64,000 bases of DNA from positions 480,054 through 544,053 of the forward strand of contig NMRB01000023.1 in NCBI GenBank assembly GCA_002633025.1, read 5' to 3'. Below are positions 11,145-23,900 of this stretch, in pieces (position 1 is the stretch's first letter; the number at the start of each line of letters is the position of its first letter). Source of the stretch: Notospermus geniculatus. Taxonomy: Eukaryota; Nemertea; Pilidiophora; Heteronemertea; Lineidae. The notes beneath the pieces were generated by a model. That model saw only the letters and a list, made by a program, of their open reading frames with translations. It was not told where the DNA came from and did no database searches. The position numbers and the translations under genes are program-made.

Positions 11145-13326
11145 ATGCCCATTCGGTCGAGATATATGGCTGTGTTCGACGTGGTGATGAGGGTTCCTCC
11201 TCTTTTCGTCTTGGATTCTGTGCTGAACAGAAGTTTCCTTTCGTTTTTCTTCCCTGAATTTCTCACATCGGAAGAATCAGTCCTCAACCTGAAAGCCTTC
11301 ATCTGGATCTTGATATCCTTTATATGTAAGTAGGCTAGATCATAAACCTGATTTTACCTCGTTCTGCTCTGCAGTTCAGTTGACAAGTGTGAAGTTGACT
11401 TTTGTAGTAGGAAGTAGCAGTAGGATCGATGAAGCATAAATCACTAAATCAAGCATGATAAGTGCATGATTATGAACGATGAACTCTGTGGAATGTATCA
11501 TGGACTAAAGCATCTTTCTTCTTTTTCCAGGTTTCATGTGTGCACTCTTGATCTTCTTCCTGCAGACGGAGCAGCTAATCTACACCTACACATACCTGAT
11601 ATCGCTTGGTATGGTCGCCATCTCATACGTTTGGAACAGAAATATGGTGATGAAACTTTCAAAACCATTAGCACTGTCGGACGATTCATCAGACACAGTG
11701 ACGCAGCATATTAGAACGTTTGTTATCAATCTCTTATTGCAGTTGGGATTGTCATACAATTTCAACAATCTTCGGGTTGAACCTCCATGGATGCGGCGTG
11801 AAGTGTACACTAATTATGTTGCAACATTCATGCAATGTTTTACGTACTCTTCTTACCTCCTACCCTCCCTAAGTAAGTTCGTTGGACTCCCAGACAGAGT
11901 CATGTGCAACATGCCTCTCATTGCAATGGCATTTCCAACTTTGGAACTTTTCCTGCTACTGGCAACAAAACTTAAACACATATACAATTCGCTGTTGATG
12001 GGGTATATGCTTGGCCGCTACGCTATACGGCACTATGGTATACAAGGATACGTTGAAAACCAGTGGATACGTTTGAATGTTCCTGATGTCCTGCGTGTGT
12101 TCTGGATCACTAGATTCACTTATCAAGTTATTCTTCTTAGTGGCTATCAGATTCTCGACAACTACAATAAGTTAGGATACTACACATTATCAATAGATAA
12201 TCTGTGGGCAATTAGCAGACTCCTCTTAGTCTATGGCTGTGACACTGTGATATCACTATTGGGGATGACGAGTGTAGTTTCATACATCACTCAAAATATC
12301 GGACTCCTTTTTGCTGGATTTGTTGGTTCAGAAAATGAAGAGGGACAAAACATGGGGTCAGTTTCTGCAATTTTGTTCTTCATTCTGGCGTTACAAACTG
12401 GCTTGACTGGATTAGATGCGGATAAACGTGTGCAACGTCTCTACAGAAACTTCTGCTTACTGTCTACAGCCATTTTACACTTTGTTCACAGTATGGTTTA
12501 CCCTTTATTAATGTCACTTAGTGCTTCTAGGAACACATCCGTTTCAAAACACAGCCGTGTTCTCATAATGTGTGCCTTCCTTATTGCTTTCCCGAGCTGT
12601 TTCCTGTATTATCTGTGGACTCGGCATGTTGTGAGTACATGGCTGTTAGCAGTGACAGCATTTAGTGTTGAAGTAATTCTTAAAGTGCTGATATCATTAC
12701 TTCAGTACACTCTCTTCATGATAGATGCATGCAGGGACACATTTTGGGAAGAACTGGATGACTATGTGTACTATGTTCGCTCAACTGGAAGCACAATAGA
12801 ATTCTTCTTCGGGATTTTCTTGTTCTGCAATGGAGCATGGATTATGGTGTTCGAATCTGGAGGGACAATTCGGGCATGCATGATGTGCATTCATGCTTAT
12901 TTCAACATTTGGGTTCAGGCAAAGGAAGGATGGAAAACTTTCATGCGACGACGGACTGCTGTAAATAAGATAAATTCTCTCCCTTCGGCAACATCAGAAG
13001 AAATCAACTTACACAATGATGTATGTGCTATTTGTTACCAGGAACTAAAGACAGCAAGGATTACGCGGTGTCACCATTTTTTTCATGGCGTATGTTTGCG
13101 CAAATGGCTGTACGTCCAAGATCGCTGTCCACTTTGTCATGAAGTTATATACAGCCCAGAAGACCTTGACAGTGATAAACCGTCGCAAACACAGCAGGAA
13201 TGGGGACACGATGGAGAAGGGGCAAGGGCAGAAAATCCCATGAATGGTGACTTACAGAATAATAATGATATTCAACCTAACAGGGTGCCGTCTGAGGGGC
13301 TGCCTGCTCATGCTCATGAAGATTGA
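11145..13326 (+). CDS. RNF139: RNF139/TRC8-like multi-pass membrane RING E3 ubiquitin ligase
   Basis: Coding exons are 11145-11325 and 11531-13326 (TGA), joined in phase 1, giving 658 residues. It is related to the divergent RNF145, but the body matches RNF139: VPDVLRVFWITRFTYQ, GCDTVISLLGM, FFILALQTGLTGL, LDDYVYYVRSTGS and MMCIHAYFNIW are the TRC8-type segments. The RING-H2 domain is at about residues 557-595 (CAIC...CHHFFH...CPLC). The residue before the third Cys is Arg (ITRC), where the human proteins and the neighbour have Pro. The family works in the ER membrane in sterol homeostasis and ER-associated degradation. The intron position and phase are the same as in RNF145, which supports their origin by duplication. 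Confidence 0.93.
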
Positions 13327-14057
13327 GTTGTATGATTGTACCGGTATGTTGCTGAAAACTCACCCATGTTCATTCTACTGTGTCGAACACTTGACTCTGG
13401 TGACCAAAACACTCAAGCCTTATAAATTTTTGGTATTTTTGATGAACATGATTTATGATACTAGATAGGTTTCCAAACATTACGGTAAATGCTTCATGAA
13501 TTCTGATTATTAGTTCATGCTGCCTGTATTTCTTAATCCTTGCCATCTTGATTGTGTAAATGTGCAATGTTCATCTACTTTGCTTGCATTCTTGACCTGT
13601 ACAAGTTGTAATATGATGAATGTGAGACGGAGAGAATGTCCATAATGTATGTTCTAAGAGTAGGTTATGTTTCTACATACCAGTAATTGGGAAGTATTTT
13701 TCACTATTCTTTTCATATTATTACTTAAAAATGGCTCTGAAGTATTCCTGTTGCAGTCTTTGTTAAGTTAGCTGCACCCAGAGTTATTTCACTGTAGTTA
13801 GTTGTGGACATGGACATGATTTTTGTCAAGTCACAACTGCAAAAGTTGTGACTCATTTCCTTGTAGCCCACAGGTTGAGCTGAGGACAGGCCAGAGGCTT
13901 ATGTATTGTATGAGAACATGACTGTTAAGTACATGTACATGTACATCTATTATAAAAGAGTGATTGTTAAAATATTGCTAATTAAAGATTAAATTATCTT
14001 TTTGTAATGAATATTTACTTCATTTTGTTTTCGTTGTTCTACCATGCTTTCAATGTG
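13327..14057 (+). other. RNF139 3'UTR and flank, no gene seen
   Basis: AT-rich sequence without conserved ORFs. An ATTAAA at about 13982 is a candidate polyadenylation signal. TACATGTACATGTAC-type palindromic repeats lie near 13930. Confidence 0.5.
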
Positions 14058-14250
14058 NNNNNNNNNNNNNNNNNNNNNNNNNNNNNNNNNNNNNNNNNNN
14101 NNNNNNNNNNNNNNNNNNNNNNNNNNNNNNNNNNNNNNNNNNNNNNNNNNNNNNNNNNNNNNNNNNNNNNNNNNNNNNNNNNNNNNNNNNNNNNNNNNNN
14201 NNNNNNNNNNNNNNNNNNNNNNNNNNNNNNNNNNNNNNNNNNNNNNNNNN
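14058..14250. other. Assembly gap (193 Ns)
   Basis: An uninterrupted N run between the RNF139 3' flank and the TEP1 5' region. ORFs spanning it are artefacts. Confidence 0.99.
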
Positions 14251-14929
14251 AAAGTGACTGATTCTATTGCTGAGTGATGGATATAAGGTACAATTGCCAG
14301 AGTTCACTGAAACAATAGGATCTCTTGTTCCTATGTAGGACAATCCTAAAGACATTCTTTCCTTTTACACCTGGAAAATCAGCCTGACGACCGCTGAGAC
14401 GGTCCCTAAAACTCTCCGGTGACTGAAGGTAAAAATAACCAGGAAGTGGTCAAACAGAGGCAGAAAATACATTTCACCACCACTGCTGAACTTGCATCTT
14501 CCTCCCGATTCATCTCGAAAACATTTCATAAGGCAACGTCAGCTTTAGATGACAGTCGTTGCTGATGATTGTTGAATGTGATTAGTTTTTCCTGGTGGCT
14601 TGGAGAGGTAGGTTGTGGTAGAATTTGTAGGTTTGTCACCGGTTTGTTGTCATCCTCTTTTCCTCTGCTGCAGCTGCAGCGCAGCCTGCACCAGCAGTCT
14701 GAGCTCAGCAATTGCATGACCACCAGGGCGGGGCAGTGCAGTGCCAGCTACTACTGCAAGTTATCATAATCAATGCAGGCCAACGCCCTGCTATGACTAG
14801 ATCCGTGAACTGGATCCTGTCCCTGGTTATGTCGACCGACCGGCCATTCATTCCATATTCTTGTTCTTTTGTTTCATTTTGGGCCCTATTTGTTTTCAGG
14901 TAGCTATTATAACATAGCCTCGACTAGAG
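14251..14929 (+). other. TEP1 upstream region, no coding signal
   Basis: 679 bp between the gap and the presumed first TEP1 ATG. It should contain the TEP1 promoter and 5'UTR, and possibly an unrecognised upstream exon. No strong core promoter motif was recognised. Confidence 0.4.
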
Positions 14930-17900
14930 ATGGGACTTAAAGGAAAAGAACAGTCTGGGCACCCACGCTGTGCAGCAGATCTGAAATTCTCCACTAAATC
15001 GTCACTGAAATTGAGAGGTGGTAAGTATAGATATGGAGGCCTACATTTTCCCAGGGCCAGGGGCTGGATTTGGGGCGGGGCAAACGATACTGTTAATGCG
15101 TTACAGGTTGTACCCACTCTAAAAACCTTTGAGAAAAAAGTTTCCCCCTCCCAATTCGGAGGTACCGGTACATTCATTTAGGGATATTACCGTAATCATC
15201 ACATGAACAACAGAAACCTGCCCTCAAAGAATAAATCTAATAAATTGTTGTCACTGCAGATCTAAGAAGTACTGGGCTTGGTGGCAGTTCAGACAGGACC
15301 CAAGGAAATGCAAAAGAAACATCCAAAAGTGGCCTGGAAGGATCTGGGCTTAGCCTTGCATCCAGTTCACTATCTGGGAAGAATCTTGTTGGATCATTGA
15401 GGAATCCTTTGCTTCTCAGTTCATCTGCAACAAAACCTTCCCTGAAATCTTCCCTTCTGACAAGTCATACCAGCAGTGCAGGGTCGGGATTGAAGTTGAC
15501 TACTGGCTTGAAATCAACCAATTTGGGCCTTGGATTGACTTCATCGCTATCTCTGAGGGGACCAAGTCTTTCAACAGGGCCTTTGACATCCGGGCTATCT
15601 TTGAAGTCTAGTCTTCTGCAGACAGGCCTTACTAGTCATACCGGTACTCATATTTCGAAGGGAACCAGCTCATTGAGTTACGATACCAGTGCTGTTCGAC
15701 CACAAAAGAAAGCTTCACATAAACAGAAAAAGAAGAAGGATGAAGAAAAGAAACAAGAATCAAAGTTGGATAAGCAGGAAAGAAATAAACTGCTGCTCCA
15801 ATCTGACATCGAAATCCCACTGTATGACCTTCACCTTTCAAGTGCAGATGTCAAGGACGTTGAGGTGGCTCTTTTTGTCCCACCAGAGCAGGATGCTTCC
15901 ATCGTGTTGAGTGAAGAGGCCAAGGATCAACTGCATGCGACGAAGGTAAAAACAACAGACTTAATACATTTCAATACTTCCCCTCGTCTCTCTCTAGTCT
16001 CTCTACTGCCATGTTGATATCATAATCATTTGTTATTTCAGTGTACATTCATTAATGCAGTCAGTGCTTCTCTGATTGGTGCACCGGACTTCAAGAAACC
16101 CGAAACATGGGCGTCCCTTCGCGATGTGGTGAATACCGTTGCCAAATATGACCCAGAATTTATCCTGAAGGTATGCTCCGATGACACATTCTCAATGGAT
16201 GACAGAAATTTGACTGTGAATTTCTTGCTTTCATCATGATTCCAGATATTTGATCCATGTTTTCATCTTCTTGCTTGCAGGTGGCGCTGTACACAAGAAA
16301 ATGTCTGAATATTCGCACAACAGCTAACTTTTTATTGGCTCTTGCATCATTCATGAAAGAGTGTCGGATCTACATCAAGAAATATTTCAGTGCGTCTATC
16401 AATCTGCCATCTGACTGGATAGAAGTTGCCGAATATTACCAGGTTGGTACTGTTCTGTTTCATTGCCCCTGTTGCATCATGAAGGACTGAGTTTTTCAGA
16501 GTTATCATTTCTGTGTTAAAAACTGAAGAAAATCTCACAGTTTACATAAATTGCCTTTCTTTTTTCTGCAGCTGTTTGATGATAGTTCGATCAAGTTCGG
16601 TTCACTGCCAGCTGCACTCAGACGAGCCATGGTTGCCAAGTTCCCTAATTTTGACAAGTATCAACTTGGTAAGTTTCATACCCTCAGGTTCTGGCAGATA
16701 AGTTGTTTTCTGTTTTCATGTCTTTGTCTTTGTAAAAAGAGCATGGGTGTGGCTATGTAAATCAAAATCCTTCAAGGTTATTATTCAGTGTTCAACTTGC
16801 AGCCAAATACAACAAAGAGAAATCAAAAAAGAAGAAGCAGAGACTAGCGAAGGCAGAGAAGGTTCTGAAGCAAGCTGAATCACTGTATCCCAGGGGTGGG
16901 GCTGTGCGTGGTGGTATAAGAGGGCGTGGAGGTCGCGGTTTTGGCAGAGGAGGTCGTGGCCGTGGACGCGGTGGCTATACGTCAGGCAGAGGTGGCGCGG
17001 ATGTTGAATCTGGATCCGATTCTGATAGTGATGGGGAGGAAAAAACTAAGGTATGTCAGGAAAGAAATAACCTTGTGTATTGTCACTAAAATTAACTGTA
17101 CCCTCATCTAAAGTGAGAAATTGTGACACTATTGACTGATGAAAGGTGAGAACAGACTGAAATCTGGCCCCCTCACGCACCATACTATGTGTAAAAATGT
17201 TACGAATTTTTGTCGCCAGACTCCAGCTGAGCAGAAGAGGGAGAGGCAGACGTTCACTCTGAAGCAGTTGATAAGGAAGTTACACATCACTGAACCTGTG
17301 GATAATGTCATGGCATTGGTTGGCAAGAAGTGAGTACCGTACTATTCTCTTTGTTGTGAAAACAAATTAGTGCCTTTTTACCCCTGCACAGAGAATAAAA
17401 TGGTGACTCGACCAGACTTAAACCTGTAACCACTGAGTCAAAGGTCCCGCCGCTTTTACCACTGCACCATTATATTCTCCTAGTAATGAAGTCCTGGCAC
17501 AGTTCAGTTGATGAGAATCTCTTCATGTTAGGAAAGCTTCTTCCTGACGAGTTGTTGTAGGCCTGCTCCCTGTTATCTACAATTTCCTCCTTCCCCAAGG
17601 TATCCATCTACATTGGAAGAATTCTACAAATGTCGTCTGCCAGGGATGTGGGAAGAGGAGAAGGCAGGGAAGCGTATGAAACTGCCGACCCCCGAGACAT
17701 GGGAGACACAAGTCTCACTGAAAGGAAACAAGGCGGCCACCTGGGAGGACCTCATCGGTAGGAAGATTTTTATTGATCTTCAATCAAATACTTCCCAGAA
17801 GTTTCCCTAAGTCTGTAAGGGACCCATTTTGCCCAGAATTCCACATGATTTGTTCTGATAATTGGCCCAAATAACACAGAGATTTGTACTACTTTACTTG

Positions 17901-20900
17901 CTTTGGGATGCAGTGTTGTGAATGAAACTGCTTTTGTGTTTTCAGACAAGAAGAAGCTGCCGTTCATGGCCATGTTGAGGAATCTGAGGAACATGATAAA
18001 AGCCGGGATATCCAAGAAACATCACGCTTGGGTCATAAAGAAACTCAGTGATGAGGTCAGTAAGCTCAGCACCTTAAGCAGACTGCACACCGCACTCCAC
18101 ATTTTGCCAATTTCTCTCAGTTCTTGCATTATAACAGTGTTTCTTTTTATTTGTTTCAGGGGGCCGTTACCAACAGCAGACAGTTCCCATTCCGGTTTTT
18201 CTCTGCTTATGAAGTCCTCCGACAACTTGAGACAGATTATGAGAAGAATCGTAAGAACCTTTTTTCTGCAGAAAGTTAAACTGAGAAGTTTTGCTAATAC
18301 ATGTATATTCAATCGGGACATGCCCATGAAATCCTTGTGTGTATACCCTTAGTCAGCTCATTTTGTTGTGATTTTTTAGAGGCGGAGATAATTGAAATAG
18401 CCAAGACAGAGTGTGAGGGTAACTCACGGAGAGCTTTTAGGAGACGCAGGGGTAAGCCCCCAACCTGGGCAGACAGGAAGGAAAAGAAGAAGTTGAAACA
18501 GAAACAACAGTATGTATTGCACTCTGATATATGAACGACAGCAAATGACTTCATGAATGACAGCAGCCCACATAGGGTTGTCACTTTCATGTCTCTGAAA
18601 TTAAATGTCTTTTTCCAGGGAGGTGCCATTCGATCCTGCTTTGCTAGCAAAATACAAGAAGGCTCTGGATACCGCTGTCAAGATTGCTACTGTACACAAT
18701 GTGACCCCTATCAGGGGCACAACGGTCATCTTTTGCCACCTTGGTATAGAGACACCTTGTACGTCTGCCAGAGGCCTAGGGGCACCAAGAACTGTAAGTA
18801 CTAGTACAAGCTAACAGCAAGTTTCTTCAGGGTGTCAGAGTGGCATAGTTAAAACATCGACCATGTCACCACTGAGGTTCTGAGTTCAATCCTGAGTTAA
18901 CCCATTCATGTGATAAAAAGGGCATCCCCTTTGACAGCGGAGGTATTCTCCACGAACTCCAGCTTCCTCGTGCAAACAAGGTTCTCAATACTGGGTGAAA
19001 TACGTAGGCTTTTTGTAAACCTACAAATTCATTACCGGTAAATGTTTTAATATCTTTTCTAGGTGAGTGAGATTGCTGTTCTGATGGGATTGATGTGCAA
19101 GTACGCTTGTGAGGAATGCACCATGATCGTCTACGGCAACAGCCAGATGAAAAATTACCGTGTTGTGGAGCTGGAGAGGGGCACCATTCTAGATAATATG
19201 GAGAGTGTTCTAAAGTTGACCTCGGTAAGTCTCAAGGAATATGCTATTTGTTTTCCTGCTAAGCGTCAAATCTTGGAATAGTATCTATCATTGATGGATA
19301 TTTTTGACATTTGGTCGGTAATTACACATTTTCACTTCAGCTGGTCTCGGATTACTCAACACCAACCAATGTTCCAGAGAAGATTCTCGAGGACTTGGTC
19401 TTCGACAAGAAACAGATTGACAACATGCTAATCCTCTCTGCAAATCAAGATGATGAAGGCGTGCGTCTGTTCCTGAAAAGATACCGCAACATGGTCAACC
19501 CCAATCTGCTCTTTGTTGACGTGATGTTGCTACCACAGCGGTACCTGAGTGGGTAAGGGTCATTTATGAAGCCTCAGTGTTGTTAAGTGAGAAGATTGAA
19601 GCCCTTTTGACTAAATGTCCTCTGGATGAGCAATAATATCGAAGGGCAATGGCACATGGCGGTAGAGAATCTGACTTGTGCTTACCTCAGCCTGAGCCTC
19701 AGCCATGTTACTACTCTATATAAAAGTTTTCTTTCCTTCACAGAGTTCTCCCCTCCACTGGTCATCCAAACGACATCAGCATTGCTGGATACAGCGATCA
19801 GATTCTGAGGTACGTGAAGAAGATCAAACGCAACCATTTGATGACTGAGTAGCAAACCTAGCATTCTTTGCAAATGAAGTTGATGCCAAATTGACGTGTC
19901 GGCCAGAATGCCACTGAGTTGAGATGAGTGACTTGTATTCCATGGTTGAAACCTACTGCCACTCAAACTAGAATCACTTTTGTAAAACACTGTGATTGTT
20001 CCTTTACAGATTCATAGCCGAGAGAGGTCACGGAGGTCAACTTCTTCACGTGGAGAAGATCGATGTCGCGTTTGATCTGAAACCAATGCCAAATATCAGT
20101 GGTCAGACAGTGCAGGACCTCTTACCAGCTGTTGACCCTCAGAAACTCATACCGGTCAAATCCCCTCAGCCGAGGTGAGTGGATGTTTTGTCATGGGAGT
20201 TGTAGATTGCAGAAAGGTCTTAGAGTGGACCTTCCTCAGCGGGCACCTCTGCCAGAAGGACACCAAAATTCAGTCCCAAATTCACCATTTCTTCTATTGA
20301 TTTTAACCTCTAACCGGACACCCTCCATTCATGTTAATTCTTGCTATTCCCTCCAGGTGGCACACTATCCGTGTCTTCATTTCCTCAACATTCAAGGACA
20401 TGCACGGTGAACGAGACTTGCTTACACGATTTGTCTTCCCAGAGCTGCGTTCCATGGCAAAACGACGGTTGATTGAAATCCTTGAGGTCGATTTACGTTG
20501 GGGAATCACTGAGGAAGAAACCAGAAGCAACAAGTAAGAAAATTCAACAAGTTGTCAAGAGTAAAAAGCAGATTAAGCTAAGATTATGCTTGAATGCTGT
20601 GCTGTGCAACACAACATGATTTCTTTTTCAGATCAATTGAACTGTGCCTGTCTGAGGTCAAGAGGTGTCATTTCTTCATTGGCCTTCTGGGGCAACGATA
20701 CGGATGGATGCCCGAGAAGTACGTCATACCAGATGATGAGAACTTCGACTGGATTCAAGAGTACCCACGTGGTGCGTCGCTTACAGAGCTTGAAATGGAA
20801 ATGGCGGCACTCTCTCCTTACCCATGGATGGATGAAAGGACTGCGTTTTTCTACCTGAGAGACCATGACAAATTGTAAGTAACAATAAGGGGCATGCTCT

Positions 20901-23900
20901 CTGACATCTTGACGAATTGCAGGATGACTCATCAGTGTCAGAGGCAGTGATTGTCGATGTCGATGCATGATTCTAAAACTTCAGTTCTACCACTTGTGGC
21001 AATCACTCTGTGTGAGTAAACATTTTGATTTATCTGTGAGTGTACATTTCAGGGAGGTTCCAAAGACATTCATTGGTGATTTCAAGGAGACCAATGATGT
21101 GACGGCTGGAAAAGTTGCAGCCTTGAAACAAAGGATCAGAAGCTCTGGATGTGAAGTCTATGATGGGTAAGAGTTCGCTTCTTTTTCGGTGTGAAATAAG
21201 CTGTGAAACCGCGGTGGTGTAGTGGCTTGGGTCTCCAACTAGTGGTCAGATGGTTCTAAGTTCAATCCCAACATTTGGCATGCGACTGCCTGTGGCTAAG
21301 TCTCTTTGCCTCTGTTGGCCATGCCTATATGTTAGGGTACCTATGGTACACTCATGGCCAAAAGTAAATGGACAGCAGTTTATCTTGAATATCTCCAAAC
21401 CAATGGGGTGAAGAAAATTGAATCCGACATATGTAGTGGCAAATTTTCCTGGCTTTCTAATGGTATCAGCGTCGAAAAAATCCGCTGAAAACCGCATTGG
21501 ACAGAAGGAATTTTGTAAAGGTATGTTTTTTGCTACTTTTTTATTTGCATGATTTCATTCAAAATTTTTATATCACTGTGTTCTACTCATCGAGGCCTTT
21601 CAAAAAATATCCTGAAATTTCAAATATTCCGTGTAGAAATGTGATTTTGGGGCACTTTTATCCAAATATTTTTGGCCACGCGTGCAACACCTTTGACACA
21701 GGCCTCTGCACTATTGTGAGTTGTGGTGGTGAATGAAAACTAAGTATTGTCATTTCTCGTTCACAATGAATAAAGAAACCNCCGTTCATTGGTGATTTCA
21801 AGGAGACCAATGACGTGACGGCTGGAAAAGTTGAAGCCTTGAAAAAAAGGATCAGAAGCTCTGGATGTGAAGTCTACGATGGGTAAGAGTTCGCTTCTTC
21901 TTTCGTTGTGAAATAAGCTGTGAAACCGCAGTGGTGTAGTGGCTTGGGTCTCAAACTAGTAGTCAGATGGTTCTAAGTTCAATCCCAACATTTGGCATGC
22001 TGCTGCCTGTGGCTAAGGGCCGTATTCACCGATCGCACTTTAGCCTAAAGTATAGCTTAAGTTAGACTTTCTCTATGCTTGAAGCATTACGAAAAGTCAG
22101 ACTTTAATGAAAGTGTGACCCGTGCATACGGCCCTAAGTCTCTTTGCCTCAGTTGGCCATGCCTAGGTGTTAGGGTACCTATCGTATGTGGCGACCTGTC
22201 TGTTAGTGTTAGTGTGCAGTATTACAATCTCTTTATGCAGTTACCCTTGTCACTGGGGTGGAGTAGCTGAAGGTAAACCAGTCGTTGCCGGCCTTGAGGA
22301 CTTCGGCACCCGAGTCCTCAACAATCTGTGGAATGCTGTCATGTACTACTTCCCCGAGGATGAAGATGACAACACGATTGATGAGACAGAACATGAAAAC
22401 ATGCTGCAGACATCATTTATGGAATCACATTGTTCTGTGTTCGTTGGACGGAAGACTCTACTGAAGAAATCCGTTGAGGAGATAGATAAGATTTCAACTG
22501 GTGTGTTCACACTTCATGGGAAAGCAGGCTGTGGGAAGACAGCTTTCATGGTGAGTGTCTGGATATGGATAATGAATAAGGGAGTGAGTAACTTTGGGGT
22601 CGGGGGTTAGCATCATCAGATGTCCACACATGCACTCTGTTTGGAAACCCGCAGCCCTTCTCTCCTGGCTGACACTGTAGGCCTTCTCCAGTGTGTGAGT
22701 TTCCCCATGCATTACAAGTTCATTCAAATTTCAGGCTTCCTTGTTCAGTGACTACCTCCCAGAAAACTGCAAGCATGTCAGTGAAAGTTCCTTGATCATA
22801 CTGCATTTTGTTGGTGCCACGCCATCGTCTGCTCACGTGGTGCCCATGCTGAAGAGATTCTGCGAGACTGTCAACAGGAGGTGTGGCTTCAAGGCCGATG
22901 TTCCACATGATTACAAGTAAGTCCAGAGATGGAGGAGAGGAAACGTCTGTGCCTGTCACCAGTGAGGTCATAGGTTCAGAGTAGGGATTGAAGTCATCTC
23001 GTAGAAGGGTATGTCAACTACCCCGGTAACTGTCATGTGACGTACCGATAATGCTGTCATATCAGGCTTCTTGTTTGAATTTCAGGAACCTTGTGATCAG
23101 TTTCAAGGAAGTCCTGACAGATGGCGCCAAATTCTTGAACAGTCCCATTCTGATTGCCATCGATGGAGCTGACCAACTTGAAGATGTGCACCAGGCAAGG
23201 AACATGGAATGGATTCCAAACCCTCTACCTAAGGTGAGCCTCGCAATTTGTAGCTGATACATGTAGCAACATCAGACGGCTTTGAGTTTCAAAGTGGCAC
23301 AGCAGAAACATCAGTGTCTGTGACCTCGAGGTTCTGATTAGGATTTTTCAGCGGGGCCTTGCTTCTAATAGCGGTATTTCAATATCTTTCGATTTTCAGA
23401 ATGTCATAATTGTGACGACATGTCTGACTGATGGAGACTGCCACAAGGCTCTACTACGTAGGGGTGATGTTACAAACATGGTGATTCCTTCACTGGATGT
23501 GTGGGACAAAGCAGAGGTCGTGAAATCTCATCTTTCAAAACACAGGAAGACCCTGGATGAATCTCCTTTCAACAACCAGGTAGTAAAAATCAAGTTCTAC
23601 CTCCCCATTTTCAGTCTATTTTTTGTCGGCAGCTTGCTAATTTGATGGTTTCTTACCATATTTTTCAGATGAAATTGCTGCTGTCTAAGAGAGAGGCAAA
23701 TGTCCCCCTCTACCTGACTTTGGCCTGTGAGGAGCTCCGAGTCTTTGGTGTGTTTGAAAAGGTAAGTATAACGATACATGTGGGGCCTTTTAATATTGGT
23801 GTGAAGCTTCACATGGTATTGGTGGGTACCAGACTTTTAGTGAAGAACAGACATGTCATTCAAATTTTCATTTAGTTCTAAAATTGCTCTTCAGATGACT

